Origin: Chitinophagales bacterium
GTDB lineage: Bacteria; Bacteroidota; Bacteroidia; Chitinophagales; Chitinophagaceae
DNA: 36,404 nt
Direction: 5' to 3'
Assembly (NCBI GenBank): GCA_017303395.1
Contig: JAFLBN010000026.1
Span: forward strand, 1 to 36,404
Under the pieces are notes generated by a model. That model saw nothing but the letters and a program-made list of their open reading frames with translations. It was not told the origin of the DNA and searched no databases. Position numbers and translations under genes: made by a program. How positions within the stretch are numbered: position 1 is the first letter of the stretch; each line of letters begins with the position of its first letter. Positions 23,508-32,181 of this stretch are shown here, one piece after another.

Positions 23508-24389
23508 CTATCCCCCTGCAAGCAGTACCTGCCATGCTTTGTGAACATCGCCCTCGTCGAGGAGTTCTTTTGCATATAGGTGTAGTGCAGTGGTAAGTGT
23601 CGGTTCGTCGTTGTTGTTATCGCGCAGTATATGTGTCAGTCTGTCGTCGTAGAGTACGGTATCTACCACAGGTATAGATGTGCTGTTGCCCAGCAGGCCC
23701 AGATTATTACCTGTCAGTATTGCGCTCTTACGTATGTTTTCGGGCAGGTTGTCTATACCTATTCCCAGTTGCAGGTTTGGTTTTGGTACTTCAAATACCG
23801 CATTGCCCGATGCACGGCAATAGTAATCGCCACCCATACGTGCCACAAGGTCTATCTTGTGCGGGTCTATTTTACCTGCTTCGTTCAGTACATCATCATT
23901 GATGTGCATGCACAGTACCTCGCAAATGATGAGGTTGCCTGCACCACCTTCCGTACCTGTTTCTATTACCTGTGTTACTCTGCACTCCAATTGTGCAGGT
24001 GATTCCTTTACACGGAATGCTTTTACCATATCGCTCTTCACCGGTGTGAAGCCGCTCTTGGTAAACTCGCTGGTGCCTTTTGGATATTCGCAACTGGCAA
24101 GGCTCATCTGTTGTACCATATCGTAGCTCACTACGTTGATAACCACTTCCTTGGTTTCGTAAATATTTTCGAGCGTATGCTTGATAGTATTATCACGTAC
24201 GCGGCGTGCAGGCGAAAACACCAGTACCGGTGGCTTGCTGCCAAATACATTGAAAAAGCTGAACGGTGAAAGATTGGCATTGCCGTCTTTATCGACCGTG
24301 CTAGCAAAACATATAGGGCGTGGTGATATAGCGCCAAGCAAGTAAGCGTGTAAGTCTGCTGTCTTTATTTCTCCAGGAACAATCTTCAT
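23508..24389 (-). CDS. Flavin reductase family protein (FMN-binding split barrel)
   Basis: This 293-residue cytoplasmic protein of the flavin reductase-like domain family binds FMN. The call rests on the ISPRPICFASTVDKDGNANL opening and the FSFFNVFGSKPPVLVFSPA stretch, then NVVSYDMVQQM and the loop SEFTKSGFTPV. The start is ATG 24389, which gives MKIVPGEIKT as its N terminus. An in-frame ATG 87 bp upstream would add a 29-residue segment that does not fit the family, so I left it out. The C-terminal 80 residues are longer than in minimal members. The substrate or partner monooxygenase is not identifiable. The gene stands alone, with a terminator at 23473. Confidence 0.9.
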   Translation of the reverse strand: MKIVPGEIKTADLHAYLLGAISPRPICFASTVDKDGNANLSPFSFFNVFGSKPPVLVFSPARRVRDNTIKHTLENIYETKEVVINVVSYDMVQQMSLASCEYPKGTSEFTKSGFTPVKSDMVKAFRVKESPAQLECRVTQVIETGTEGGAGNLIICEVLCMHINDDVLNEAGKIDPHKIDLVARMGGDYYCRASGNAVFEVPKPNLQLGIGIDNLPENIRKSAILTGNNLGLLGNSTSIPVVDTVLYDDRLTHILRDNNNDEPTLTTALHLYAKELLDEGDVHKAWQVLLAGG

Positions 24390-24450
24390 GTGCGCAAAAT
24401 AATGCAGTAAAACCAAATAATAAGGGTAATTGTTCGGCAGGCAGGGGCAT

Positions 24451-24481
24451 AAAAAAAGCGGCGAGTTAAAAAACACGCCGC
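24451..24481 (-). terminator. Intrinsic terminator downstream of the DUF2911 gene
   Basis: Arms GCGGCG (24458-24463) and CGCCGC (24476-24481) enclose a 12-nt A-rich loop. On the minus strand the stem is followed by seven T. It lies 159 bp beyond the stop of the DUF2911 gene, so that gene would have a long 3' end. The A-rich run on the plus side would not act as a terminator in the other direction. Confidence 0.75.
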
Positions 24482-24639
24482 AATTGCCGTTTACCTATGT
24501 TTACTCCTATGCTCTTAACATTCATTAAGAAGCTGACATAAAAATAATATGCGGTTGAGCAGAATGAAACTTAATGAGGACGAATCGGGAAGAATGACGG
24601 ACGAATTCGTAACGCTCATATTTTTTGTGTGATTATTAA

Positions 24640-25167
24640 TTATTGGTTAATAATCAATGGAATATTGACACTTGTCTTGTCCCATTTGATAGTCAATACC
24701 TTGCGCGAAACTTCGTACACCAGCTTCTCCTGTACCTTCTTCAACGGCACAACAGGTACGTTTACTTTCAGCACATCTTTGTCCTTGTGTTTGTCGTATT
24801 CGTACGCACCCCACTGACCTAATTGTTTGTTCAGGATGATGGTCCATTCTTTCTCTCCGGGGATGGTAAAGAATGTATACGTACCTGTATCAACAGGTAC
24901 GCCTGCTATTTTCATTTTGCGGCGGAAGGTTATTTCCGTAGCCTCGTTGGCACCCGTGCGCCATACCTGGCCATAAGGTACCAACTCGCCGAAGATAACA
25001 CGGTTGCGTTTTGCAGGCTGCCCGTAAGAAATGTACACATACTTTGTATTGACATAAGCACGCGGACTGAGCAACGGTGTAGTTTGTTGTGTTGTAGTAC
25101 CCGATTGTTGTGCTGTGGCAGCAAAGCCTGTAACGAGCAACAATAGTAATGCGATAATCTGCTTCAT
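24640..25167 (-). CDS. DUF2911 family exported protein
   Basis: This 175-residue protein has a signal peptide (MKQIIALLLLLVTGFAATA, cleavage before QQS). The DUF2911 family signature runs through the middle: YVYISYGQPAKRNRVIFGEL, then YGQVWRTGANEATEI and TFFTIPGEKEWTIILNK. DUF2911 proteins are small periplasmic beta-rich proteins of unknown function that are common in Bacteroidota. The start is the ATG at 25167; an upstream in-frame ATG at 25221 would bury the signal peptide. Near the start codon the minus strand has ATTTTGC sequences that are close to, but not exact, promoter boxes. The gene stands alone. Confidence 0.9.
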   Translation of the reverse strand: MKQIIALLLLLVTGFAATAQQSGTTTQQTTPLLSPRAYVNTKYVYISYGQPAKRNRVIFGELVPYGQVWRTGANEATEITFRRKMKIAGVPVDTGTYTFFTIPGEKEWTIILNKQLGQWGAYEYDKHKDKDVLKVNVPVVPLKKVQEKLVYEVSRKVLTIKWDKTSVNIPLIINQ

Positions 25168-25202
25168 ATACAAGTGCAAAATAAAGCAAATGACAGTGGT
25201 GG

Positions 25203-25231
25203 CAAAAAATAAGGGCTGCATATAGCAGCCC
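25203..25231 (-). terminator. Intrinsic terminator for the four-TM protein gene
   Basis: Arms GGGCTGC (25213-25219) and GCAGCCC (25225-25231) enclose a 5-nt loop. On the minus strand the stem is followed by TTATTTTTTG. It lies 25 bp downstream of the stop of the gene at 25256-26596. Confidence 0.85.
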
Positions 25232-25255
25232 CTCTTAGTATGTTCTGTTCAATAT

Positions 25256-26596
25256 TTAGTCTACCAATTCGTATTTGCGGATGTAGAGTTCCAGCCCTGG
25301 CTTGTCTGCCGTAACATATGATGTGCGTTCGCCAAAGAGATTGATGATGTGGTCATCCTTCAGTTTTTGCGATAATGTGGCGCGTGCTATATAGATGCCA
25401 GGCTTCACATTGTATGCCGTAAATATAGGCGTATCATCGGCACCTGTTTTTTTAGCAGGTATTATTTCCTTGCCGTTTACATTGTGCAGTGTTACAATAG
25501 CCTTGCTGAACCCTTTTGCAAGAATATCTTCTTTCTCTTCGTCGAACAGGCCGCTGATGTCCAGCTTCACTTCTACATCTACGTCAATATCATCTGCGTG
25601 TTTTTTGCGTGTGGTCAGTTCTACCGCTTCCGTCAGTTCGCCGTTTTCATCCACCTTCATGCGTTCTACTGCTTCTATTTGTCCTACATTGGCGGTAACA
25701 GGTATTTGCTGTGTGCCTTGTGCAGCCATTGCATAGGCAAGTTCATTTTCGTTGGCTGAACCGGGCAGTATCAAGTGTTTCAACCTGTCCATAAAATTCA
25801 TAAAGCGGCCGGAGAAAAAACCTGCAATGAAAGCGAATACTATGATGCCCTGCCCCAGGTTGGTGCTGAGTGTAGTATTGTGATTGAAGTAATTGTATGC
25901 AAGCAGTATAACGATAGTTAGAAACGGCGCATAGAAAAGCTTTGCTACCTGATACATTATCTGCTTATTATCAAACCCGCGCTTGTTGCTGCGACGCAGT
26001 GCATTGCCAGCACCAAACAAAAGGCTGCACACAACACCTATCACCACCCAGAAAACAACCTCGGCATATATAAGCGGGCCAGCCAGCCAGAAGTAAGAAC
26101 GAACTTTCAGTTTATAGTCTGCCAGAAAGATGCCGGCATCCTGTTGTGCAAATGTACTTATGTATTGTTTCAGCGCCTGTTGTTGTTCCGGAGTTACCTT
26201 ACCATCAAACTCACTGTTTACGTACATCAATACTTTTTCTGCACGGCAATTGATATCGCATCCGCCAATGGTGTTTACATTGTTCAGCTCGTTTTGAGAA
26301 GGGGTAAGCGATACGGAACTATCTATGAATGTAGCTGGTTGTTTTGCATCCTGTGCTACGCGCATCACATCTGCACTACCACCATTGATGGCAAGTATGC
26401 GGTTGATTTGCCGAACCTGTTGCGTATTGAAAGTAGCATACTCGTAGCCGGGTACACCATAGTCTGAGTGGGTAGCAAAATAAATGCCTGCCCACGCAGC
26501 TGTAAATATGATAAGAAAAGAGAACCACCTGCCGATAGTCCAGTAATCGGCATGAAGCATAGCGGTGCTGTCCCTTTCTCCTTTGTTCAATTCCAT
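25256..26596 (-). CDS. Unknown membrane protein with four predicted TM helices and a C-terminal soluble domain
   Basis: I do not recognise this 446-residue protein. Predicted membrane helices lie at about 24-42, 168-195, 223-240 and 249-266. Between the first two, residues 43-165 form an exported or cytoplasmic loop with two nearby cysteines (GGCDINCRAEKV). After the last helix comes a soluble region of ~180 residues. The end of it looks like a small beta domain of the carboxypeptidase-regulatory or PEGA type (SKAIVTLHNVNGKEIIPAKK, then FTAYNVKPGIYIARATL). The protein begins MELNKGERDST, preceded by a structured leader. Neighbours give no functional hint. Confidence 0.78.
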   Translation of the reverse strand: MELNKGERDSTAMLHADYWTIGRWFSFLIIFTAAWAGIYFATHSDYGVPGYEYATFNTQQVRQINRILAINGGSADVMRVAQDAKQPATFIDSSVSLTPSQNELNNVNTIGGCDINCRAEKVLMYVNSEFDGKVTPEQQQALKQYISTFAQQDAGIFLADYKLKVRSYFWLAGPLIYAEVVFWVVIGVVCSLLFGAGNALRRSNKRGFDNKQIMYQVAKLFYAPFLTIVILLAYNYFNHNTTLSTNLGQGIIVFAFIAGFFSGRFMNFMDRLKHLILPGSANENELAYAMAAQGTQQIPVTANVGQIEAVERMKVDENGELTEAVELTTRKKHADDIDVDVEVKLDISGLFDEEKEDILAKGFSKAIVTLHNVNGKEIIPAKKTGADDTPIFTAYNVKPGIYIARATLSQKLKDDHIINLFGERTSYVTADKPGLELYIRKYELVD

Positions 26597-26663
26597 TTAA
26601 TCAGTTTAAGAGATAACCAGTTTGTTTACTGATATTCCCTTACACCCTATATGCTTTCCCTCG

Positions 26664-26702
26664 TAGCTATGCCAGCATGGCTACCATAGCAGTACAAATA
26701 TA
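26664..26702 (-). promoter_or_regulatory. Promoter box and structured leader for the four-TM protein gene
   Basis: On the minus strand the box TATATTTG (26695-26702) is an exact TAnnTTTG match. Just downstream lies a near-perfect 20-bp palindrome (26664-26683, core ATGCCAGCAT) and an overlapping inverted pair GCTATG/CATAGC (26666-26671 and 26685-26690). The leader would be about 90 nt long. The palindrome could be a protein-binding operator or two competing RNA hairpins. Confidence 0.45.
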
Positions 26703-26889
26703 GCACTCCTGCGGAATTATAATCCATGAGTTAAGAAAACCGCTAATGTTTAACCTCCGAATAACAAACGTATAAGCCACAATAAAGTAAAAATGTTCAT
26801 AACATGTGTATTTCACTGTATGCTAACATTCACATAAAGATTTTGTAACAATTATATGGGTAACTTTAGTATAACTAAAATATATACCT

Positions 26890-27363
26890 ATGTTATGGCG
26901 CACATTTAGTGGAGAAACACTGAAAGAACCCGTCAAGAACGCGGTAGAAAACGCGATAGTGCGGGAAAGAAATGCAGGTTGGAAACTGAAGGTTTGCATT
27001 GGTACAGACTCGCAGGTGCGGGGTGGCGAAACGGAATTTGCTACCGTAATCGTATTTCTTCGGGAAAAGCATGGCGGCTTTATGTACATCTGCAACGACA
27101 AGACAAAGCAGCAGTACAGTGTAAAAGAACGCATGCTGATAGAGGTGGCAAAAAGCATAGAGATTGCTTACGAACTCTGCGACCTCTTCAACACCTATGA
27201 TGTAGACATGGAAGTACATGCAGACATCAACACCAATCCCCAGTTTAAAAGCAATGAAGCCCTGCGTGAGGCAATGGGTTACATACTGGGTATGGGTTTT
27301 GCCTTCAAAGCCAAGCCCGATGCTTTTGCCAGCAGTTGCTGTGCAGACAAGGTGGTAAACTAA
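26890..27363 (+). CDS. YkuK-like RNase H-fold protein
   Basis: This 157-residue cytoplasmic protein of the YkuK (DUF458) family has a predicted ribonuclease H-like fold. The core is KVCIGTDSQVRGGETEFATV at about residues 34-53, where Asp40 would be the first metal ligand. Later come MLIEVAKSIEIAYEL and then VDMEVHADINTNPQFKSNEA, which carries a second acidic pair. YkuK of Bacillus is uncharacterised, and nuclease activity is inferred from fold only. The gene stands alone behind a 293-bp gap, with a near-miss promoter (TTTTG, 15 bp, TAACTTTA). The start is an ATG. Confidence 0.85.
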   Translation: MLWRTFSGETLKEPVKNAVENAIVRERNAGWKLKVCIGTDSQVRGGETEFATVIVFLREKHGGFMYICNDKTKQQYSVKERMLIEVAKSIEIAYELCDLFNTYDVDMEVHADINTNPQFKSNEALREAMGYILGMGFAFKAKPDAFASSCCADKVVN

Positions 27364-27393
27364 AACCGCCGTATTCCTTTCTTTTTGTTTAAA

Positions 27394-27410
27394 CGGCGAT
27401 GGCATCGCCG
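27394..27410. other. Hairpin in the leader region of the T9SS cargo gene
   Basis: Arms CGGCGAT (27394-27400) and ATCGCCG (27404-27410) form a perfect 7-bp stem with a 3-nt loop. An alternative pair CGCCGT/ACGGCG (27367-27372 and 27393-27398) shares the same bases, so the two hairpins exclude each other. No U-tract follows. Its role is unknown. Confidence 0.4.
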
Positions 27411-27578
27411 ATGGGGAAGTATCCTCTCTACATTTCGCTATTAACCAAGGGTTTAAAAGCTGACACATTAATAATTTTTAATCTTTCGAAACGCCTGTTT
27501 CAGCCTTATTATGCTTCGGTATATGTGCTAAAAATGTTACATTTACTTTAACAGTAATCGGGGTTTAACAGGTATATA

Positions 27579-30500
27579 ATGGAAAAATTATTCCGCTTTT
27601 TAATATTGGGGGCTTTACTGCCGTTGGGGGTAATGGCAAAGTCGGGCAACAGCACATTGGAATTTGTTGCCAACAAAGGACAATGGGATGCTCCTTTCTT
27701 ATATAAAAGCATAACAGGTGGTGGTAATGTGTACCTGGAACAAAATGGTATTACCTACCAGGTAGAGGCCAATGATAACAGCGCCAAAATACATGGGGTA
27801 AAAGAAAATCATCTGCCTGCGCCACAGACACTCTACTTCCATACTTATAAAGTGACGTTTGAAGGTGCATTGAAAGCAGAAGTAACAGAAAGCAAGCAGC
27901 AAACACACTATTACAATTACTATCTGGGTAATGATAAAAACCGTTGGAAATCGGGCATACACCCCAGTCTGAATGTAGATTACAAGGGTATTTATAAAAA
28001 TATAGACCTGCACGTAGCATCTGAAGAAGGAAATCTTAAATACGATTTTATAGTAAATGCGGGTGGCGACGCTGAGGATATCAAGCTGAAGTTTACAGGT
28101 GCAGACGGGCTTAGTATTGAGAAAGGTAATCTTTCTATAAAAACATCGGTAGGTACACTACAAGAGCTGAAGCCATACGCGTACCAGTATATCAACGACG
28201 AAAAAGTAGAAGTGCCGTGTAAGTATAAACTGAATGGTAATGTTGTAACCTATTCTTTCCCGAGGGGCTACGACAATAATCATACATTGGTGATAGACCC
28301 TACAGTGGTTTTTTCTACCTACACCGGTTCAAGTGCCGATAACTGGGGCTTTACAGCTACTTACGACAATTCAGGCAATTTCTATGCAGGTGGAGCCAGC
28401 AGCGCCAATGGTTATCCTACAAGCACAGGCGCATACAGTACAACATTTGGCGGTGGTGGTAGTTGCGGCGGTGAAAACCTTTTTCAGCCGGATGTAACAA
28501 TTACAAAATTTAATGGTGCGGGCAATGCTATCATTTATTCAACCTATTTGGGTGGCAGTAATAATGAGCAGCCACATAGCATGGTGGTAGATGGTGCAGG
28601 CAACCTGATAGTAGTAGGGCGTACCTGCTCTGGCAACTTCCCTAATACATTCAGGCCATATAGTGGTGGTTCAGAGATATTCGTTACATCATTTAACGCT
28701 GGTGGTACTGCGCTTAATGGTTCCACTTATATAGGCGGTTCGGGAGACGATGGTATTAATATTTCTGCAGTTTACAGCGTAGTGTCTTCTCTGAAACATA
28801 GTTACGGAGATGATGCGCGTAGTGAAGTAATAGTAGATAATGCCGGCAATATATATGTAGCAGCAAGCAGCAGGTCGAGCGATTTTCCGCAAGTGAATAG
28901 TTCACAGGCTACTGCGGGTTCTACACAGGATGCTGTAGTATTTAAACTAAACAACACGGTAAGCTCACTAATATGGAGTACATATCTTGGTGGTTCTGGT
29001 GATGATGCTGCGTATGTATTGGCGTTTAACAGGTCTCAATCAGCATTGTATGTTTCGGGTGGTACTGCAAGTAATAACTTTTATGCAACAGGCAGTACAT
29101 ACCGTACAACCCATAGTGGGGGCATTGATGGCTTCATAACAAAATTTCAGAATGGGGGTAGCTATGCTCGCCTGATAGGCACGTTTGTAGGTGGTAGCAG
29201 CTACGACCAATGCTATGGTATCCAAACAGACAGTAAAAACAATGTGTATGTAATGGGCCAATCGCTGAACAACGGTGTACCTCGTGTTAACTCCCCGGGG
29301 TTCAATCCTAATTCAAGCCAATTTATACTAAAGCTGGATAGTTCTTTGTCAAACACTATATATGCAACACAATTCGGCTCTGGCACACAAACGGTTACAA
29401 ATATCACACCTACGGCTTTTCTGGTAGATACCTGTGAGAACGTTTATGTATCAGGTTGGGGTGGCACAGTATCGGGCAATGGCAGCAGCACTACAGGTAT
29501 GCCTACTGTGTTAGGTTCTCCTGCACCTGCACTTATCAATGGTACATCACCAACCGGCGAAGATTTCTATTTCTTCGTAATGTCGCGTACAGCTACTACA
29601 CAGCTTTTTGGTGGCTTTTTCGGTAGCCCGACAATTGGCGACCACGTAGATGGTGGTACAAGTCGCTTTGATAAGAATGGTGTAATCTATCAGGCAATAT
29701 GTGGTGGTTGTGGTGGTTCCAGCAGCGTACCTACTACAACAGGCGCGTACCGAACAACCAATGGTTCGGGAAACTGCAACCTTGTAGCATTGAAAATAGC
29801 CATGGACCTGGGTGCGGTTGATGCACAGTTTACAGTTGCGCCTACAAAAATATGTGTAGGAGAAAGTGTTTCTTTTACCAATACGTCTGTAAACGCAACT
29901 AACTACGAATGGGATTTTGGTGATGGCTCACCGGTCTTTACCGGTGCAACACCCGGTCCTAAAACGTATAATTCAGCAGGTACATTTACCATCAGACTGA
30001 TAGTTGGCAACCCTGATGCTTGTAATGCACGTGATACAGCTTATCAGACTGTAACAGTTAGTAATGCGAGGATTGATGCCATTTTTAATGCAACAGTTAT
30101 AGATACTTGTTTCCCGTATAAAGCATCTTTCGTAAATAATTCTACATACAGCCCTACACCTGTAGGTACTGTGTTTACATGGGATTATGGTGATGGCTCT
30201 ACACCATTTACAGGTGTAACGCCGCCTAACAAAAACTATCCCGGTGCTGGTACATACACAGTCAGGCTGATAATGACGGACCCTGCTGCGTGTAACAGCC
30301 CGGATACGGCAGTGCAAGTAGTTACATTTAAAAATGATTCGGTAGTAGCATTGTTTGATGTGCCAAATCTGAATTGTATTTCAGATTCGTTCAGGGTTAC
30401 TAACAGGTCGAAAAACGGTGCTACCTACTTATGGTATTTTGGTGATGGAAAAACAGCTACTACTTTTTCTGCTAGTCACAGATACGATACTGTAGGAACG

Positions 30501-31097
30501 TATAAAGTAACGCTTGTAGTGACTAACCCTGCAACATGTAACAGAATAGACAGTATTTCAAAAACAATAACGCTATACCCTTCGCCCACTGCAGACTTTA
30601 CGTATAGTCCTACTGTGCCGGAGACAAATGTGCCGTACGACTTCAGTAACAAATCTCAGAATGCAATCAGGTTCTCATGGAATTTTGGTGACGGTGAGGG
30701 CTCTGAAGACATGAATCCTTCACATACCTACAAGCGTTCCGGAAATTATAATGTATGCCTCATAGCATTCAATAAAGAAGGCTGTAGTGATACCATATGT
30801 AAGCCGTTGGTAGCCGATGTGAAACCGTTGGCAGATTTGCCAACTGCCTTTAGTCCGAATGGTGATGGTAAGAATGATATACTATATGTTCGCGGTTATG
30901 GTGTACAAACCGTTAATCTGAGAATATTCAACAGGTGGGGGCAGCAGGTATTTGAGACTAATGATATGAATATTGGTTGGGATGGAACATACAAAAACAA
31001 GCCACAGGAAATGGAAGCCTACGGTTTTGTGCTGAATGTAACTTTTACAGACGGAAGTAGTTTTAATAAAAAAGGGAACGTAACACTGCTAAGATAG
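27579..31097 (+). CDS. T9SS type B cargo protein with PKD domains
   Basis: This large exported adhesin-like protein has 1172 residues. The signal peptide (MEKLFRFLILGALLPLGVMA) is followed by a conserved N-terminal region (FVANKGQWDAPFLYKSITGG) of the DUF7948 type. From about 245 to 740 come beta-propeller-like SBBP repeats, with the hallmark STYLGGSGDD near residue 465. Four PKD domains follow, marked by WDFGDG (778), WDYGDG (868), WYFGDG (952) and WNFGDG (1034). The C-terminal type B sorting domain begins at about 1087 (LPTAFSPNGDGKNDIL) and contains NLRIFNRWGQQVFE. Type B cargo is secreted by the type IX system and usually needs a PorP/SprF partner, which is encoded next door. It is probably a surface adhesin or gliding-associated protein. 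Confidence 0.94.
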   Translation: MEKLFRFLILGALLPLGVMAKSGNSTLEFVANKGQWDAPFLYKSITGGGNVYLEQNGITYQVEANDNSAKIHGVKENHLPAPQTLYFHTYKVTFEGALKAEVTESKQQTHYYNYYLGNDKNRWKSGIHPSLNVDYKGIYKNIDLHVASEEGNLKYDFIVNAGGDAEDIKLKFTGADGLSIEKGNLSIKTSVGTLQELKPYAYQYINDEKVEVPCKYKLNGNVVTYSFPRGYDNNHTLVIDPTVVFSTYTGSSADNWGFTATYDNSGNFYAGGASSANGYPTSTGAYSTTFGGGGSCGGENLFQPDVTITKFNGAGNAIIYSTYLGGSNNEQPHSMVVDGAGNLIVVGRTCSGNFPNTFRPYSGGSEIFVTSFNAGGTALNGSTYIGGSGDDGINISAVYSVVSSLKHSYGDDARSEVIVDNAGNIYVAASSRSSDFPQVNSSQATAGSTQDAVVFKLNNTVSSLIWSTYLGGSGDDAAYVLAFNRSQSALYVSGGTASNNFYATGSTYRTTHSGGIDGFITKFQNGGSYARLIGTFVGGSSYDQCYGIQTDSKNNVYVMGQSLNNGVPRVNSPGFNPNSSQFILKLDSSLSNTIYATQFGSGTQTVTNITPTAFLVDTCENVYVSGWGGTVSGNGSSTTGMPTVLGSPAPALINGTSPTGEDFYFFVMSRTATTQLFGGFFGSPTIGDHVDGGTSRFDKNGVIYQAICGGCGGSSSVPTTTGAYRTTNGSGNCNLVALKIAMDLGAVDAQFTVAPTKICVGESVSFTNTSVNATNYEWDFGDGSPVFTGATPGPKTYNSAGTFTIRLIVGNPDACNARDTAYQTVTVSNARIDAIFNATVIDTCFPYKASFVNNSTYSPTPVGTVFTWDYGDGSTPFTGVTPPNKNYPGAGTYTVRLIMTDPAACNSPDTAVQVVTFKNDSVVALFDVPNLNCISDSFRVTNRSKNGATYLWYFGDGKTATTFSASHRYDTVGTYKVTLVVTNPATCNRIDSISKTITLYPSPTADFTYSPTVPETNVPYDFSNKSQNAIRFSWNFGDGEGSEDMNPSHTYKRSGNYNVCLIAFNKEGCSDTICKPLVADVKPLADLPTAFSPNGDGKNDILYVRGYGVQTVNLRIFNRWGQQVFETNDMNIGWDGTYKNKPQEMEAYGFVLNVTFTDGSSFNKKGNVTLLR

Positions 31098-31101
31098 GTA
31101 T

Positions 31102-32118
31102 ATGAAAAAAGTAGTTTTTTTGTTGTTCACATTATGCAGTGTTGTAACTAAAGGCAATGCTCAGGGCGTACATTTTTCACAGTTCTATAATGCGCCATTG
31201 CTGCTTAGCCCATCAAATACCGCACTCATGAGTTCTGATGACTACAGGCTTGGTATCAACTACCGTAGTCAGTGGACAAAACTGCCTGTCAACTACAATA
31301 CATTTTCTGCATTCGGAGATTGTACTTTGTATAAGAGTATGACAGGCACTAACTGGTTGGGTATGGGGCTTGTGTTCTATAGCGATAAAGCAGGTGATGG
31401 TAACCTGAGTTTGACACGGACAGATTTTTCGCTTGCCTACCACGTGCAGACGGGCGATAATTTTCTGATATCGGCAGGTCTTTCCGGCGCCTATGCCAGC
31501 AGGAGTGTGAATTATAATGCACTGACGTTTGACATGCAGTGGGATAGATTTAAGTTTGATAAAAGCCTGCCAAACGGCGAGCAGATAAATATTGTAAGAA
31601 CCAGCTTTTATGATGTTGGGGCAGGTATCAGTTTTTCATTCTTCCCCAACGAAGCAGCATTTGTAAAACTAAGCGGCAGTGTTGCACATATCAATCAACC
31701 TGTAGAATCTTTCTACAACCAGATTAATAAGATAGGTATTCGTCCTTTCGTGAGTTTGGATGGTACATTTATCATGAACAAAACATTGACTGTAAGCCCT
31801 GCTGTTTACTATACTGCGCAGCGTGGTGCACAGGAAATAGTTGCAGGTACGTTATTGTCTGCTACCGTGTATGATAAGGGTAAAGCCAAAGCAAGCATCA
31901 TAGCAGGCGGGCACTACCGTTTTAACGACGCTATGATAGTATCGCTGGGTATGCAATATGGTACACTTCGTATTATCAGCAGTTACGATTATACATCATC
32001 CAAACTGGGGCCCGAAATGAAGGCCAACGGTGCATTTGAGTTGTCTATCATACATCAGGGTGGTTATGGCGAACATCAGCGTGCCGCCAAAAACATGAAC
32101 TGTCCACGCTTTTATTAA
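31102..32118 (+). CDS. PorP/SprF-family T9SS outer-membrane protein
   Basis: This 338-residue outer-membrane protein has a signal peptide (MKKVVFLLFTLCSVVTKGNA) and the PorP/SprF pattern: VHFSQFYNAPLLLSPSNTAL at the start of the mature protein, then RLGINYRSQWTKLP. The rest is a barrel with strands such as NFLISAGLSGAYASRSVNYN and RPFVSLDGTFIMNKTL. In Flavobacterium johnsoniae SprF is needed for the type IX export of the adhesin SprB. Here the gene begins 4 bp after the type B cargo stop, so it is surely co-transcribed and is probably its dedicated partner. It ends ~60 bp before the response regulator gene. Confidence 0.95.
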   Translation: MKKVVFLLFTLCSVVTKGNAQGVHFSQFYNAPLLLSPSNTALMSSDDYRLGINYRSQWTKLPVNYNTFSAFGDCTLYKSMTGTNWLGMGLVFYSDKAGDGNLSLTRTDFSLAYHVQTGDNFLISAGLSGAYASRSVNYNALTFDMQWDRFKFDKSLPNGEQINIVRTSFYDVGAGISFSFFPNEAAFVKLSGSVAHINQPVESFYNQINKIGIRPFVSLDGTFIMNKTLTVSPAVYYTAQRGAQEIVAGTLLSATVYDKGKAKASIIAGGHYRFNDAMIVSLGMQYGTLRIISSYDYTSSKLGPEMKANGAFELSIIHQGGYGEHQRAAKNMNCPRFY

Positions 32119-32125
32119 CAAAACA

Positions 32126-32160
32126 TTTGTTATGAATAACGGCACCACTTATTACTTTTG
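32126..32160 (+). promoter_or_regulatory. Promoter for the response regulator gene
   Basis: The -7 box TACTTTTG (32153-32160) is an exact TAnnTTTG match. A TTTG at 32126-32129 lies 23 bp upstream, at the long end of the accepted spacing. The ATG is at 32182, giving a short leader of about 15-20 nt. Confidence 0.6.
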
Positions 32161-32181
32161 GTGTCAATACAACACATCCGT

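Noticed and set aside
24549-24632. 27-residue plus-strand ORF in the gap between the flavin reductase and DUF2911 genes
   Set aside because: It has no ribosome binding site and no support beyond an open frame; the tail of the DUF2911 transcript covers this region on the other strand.
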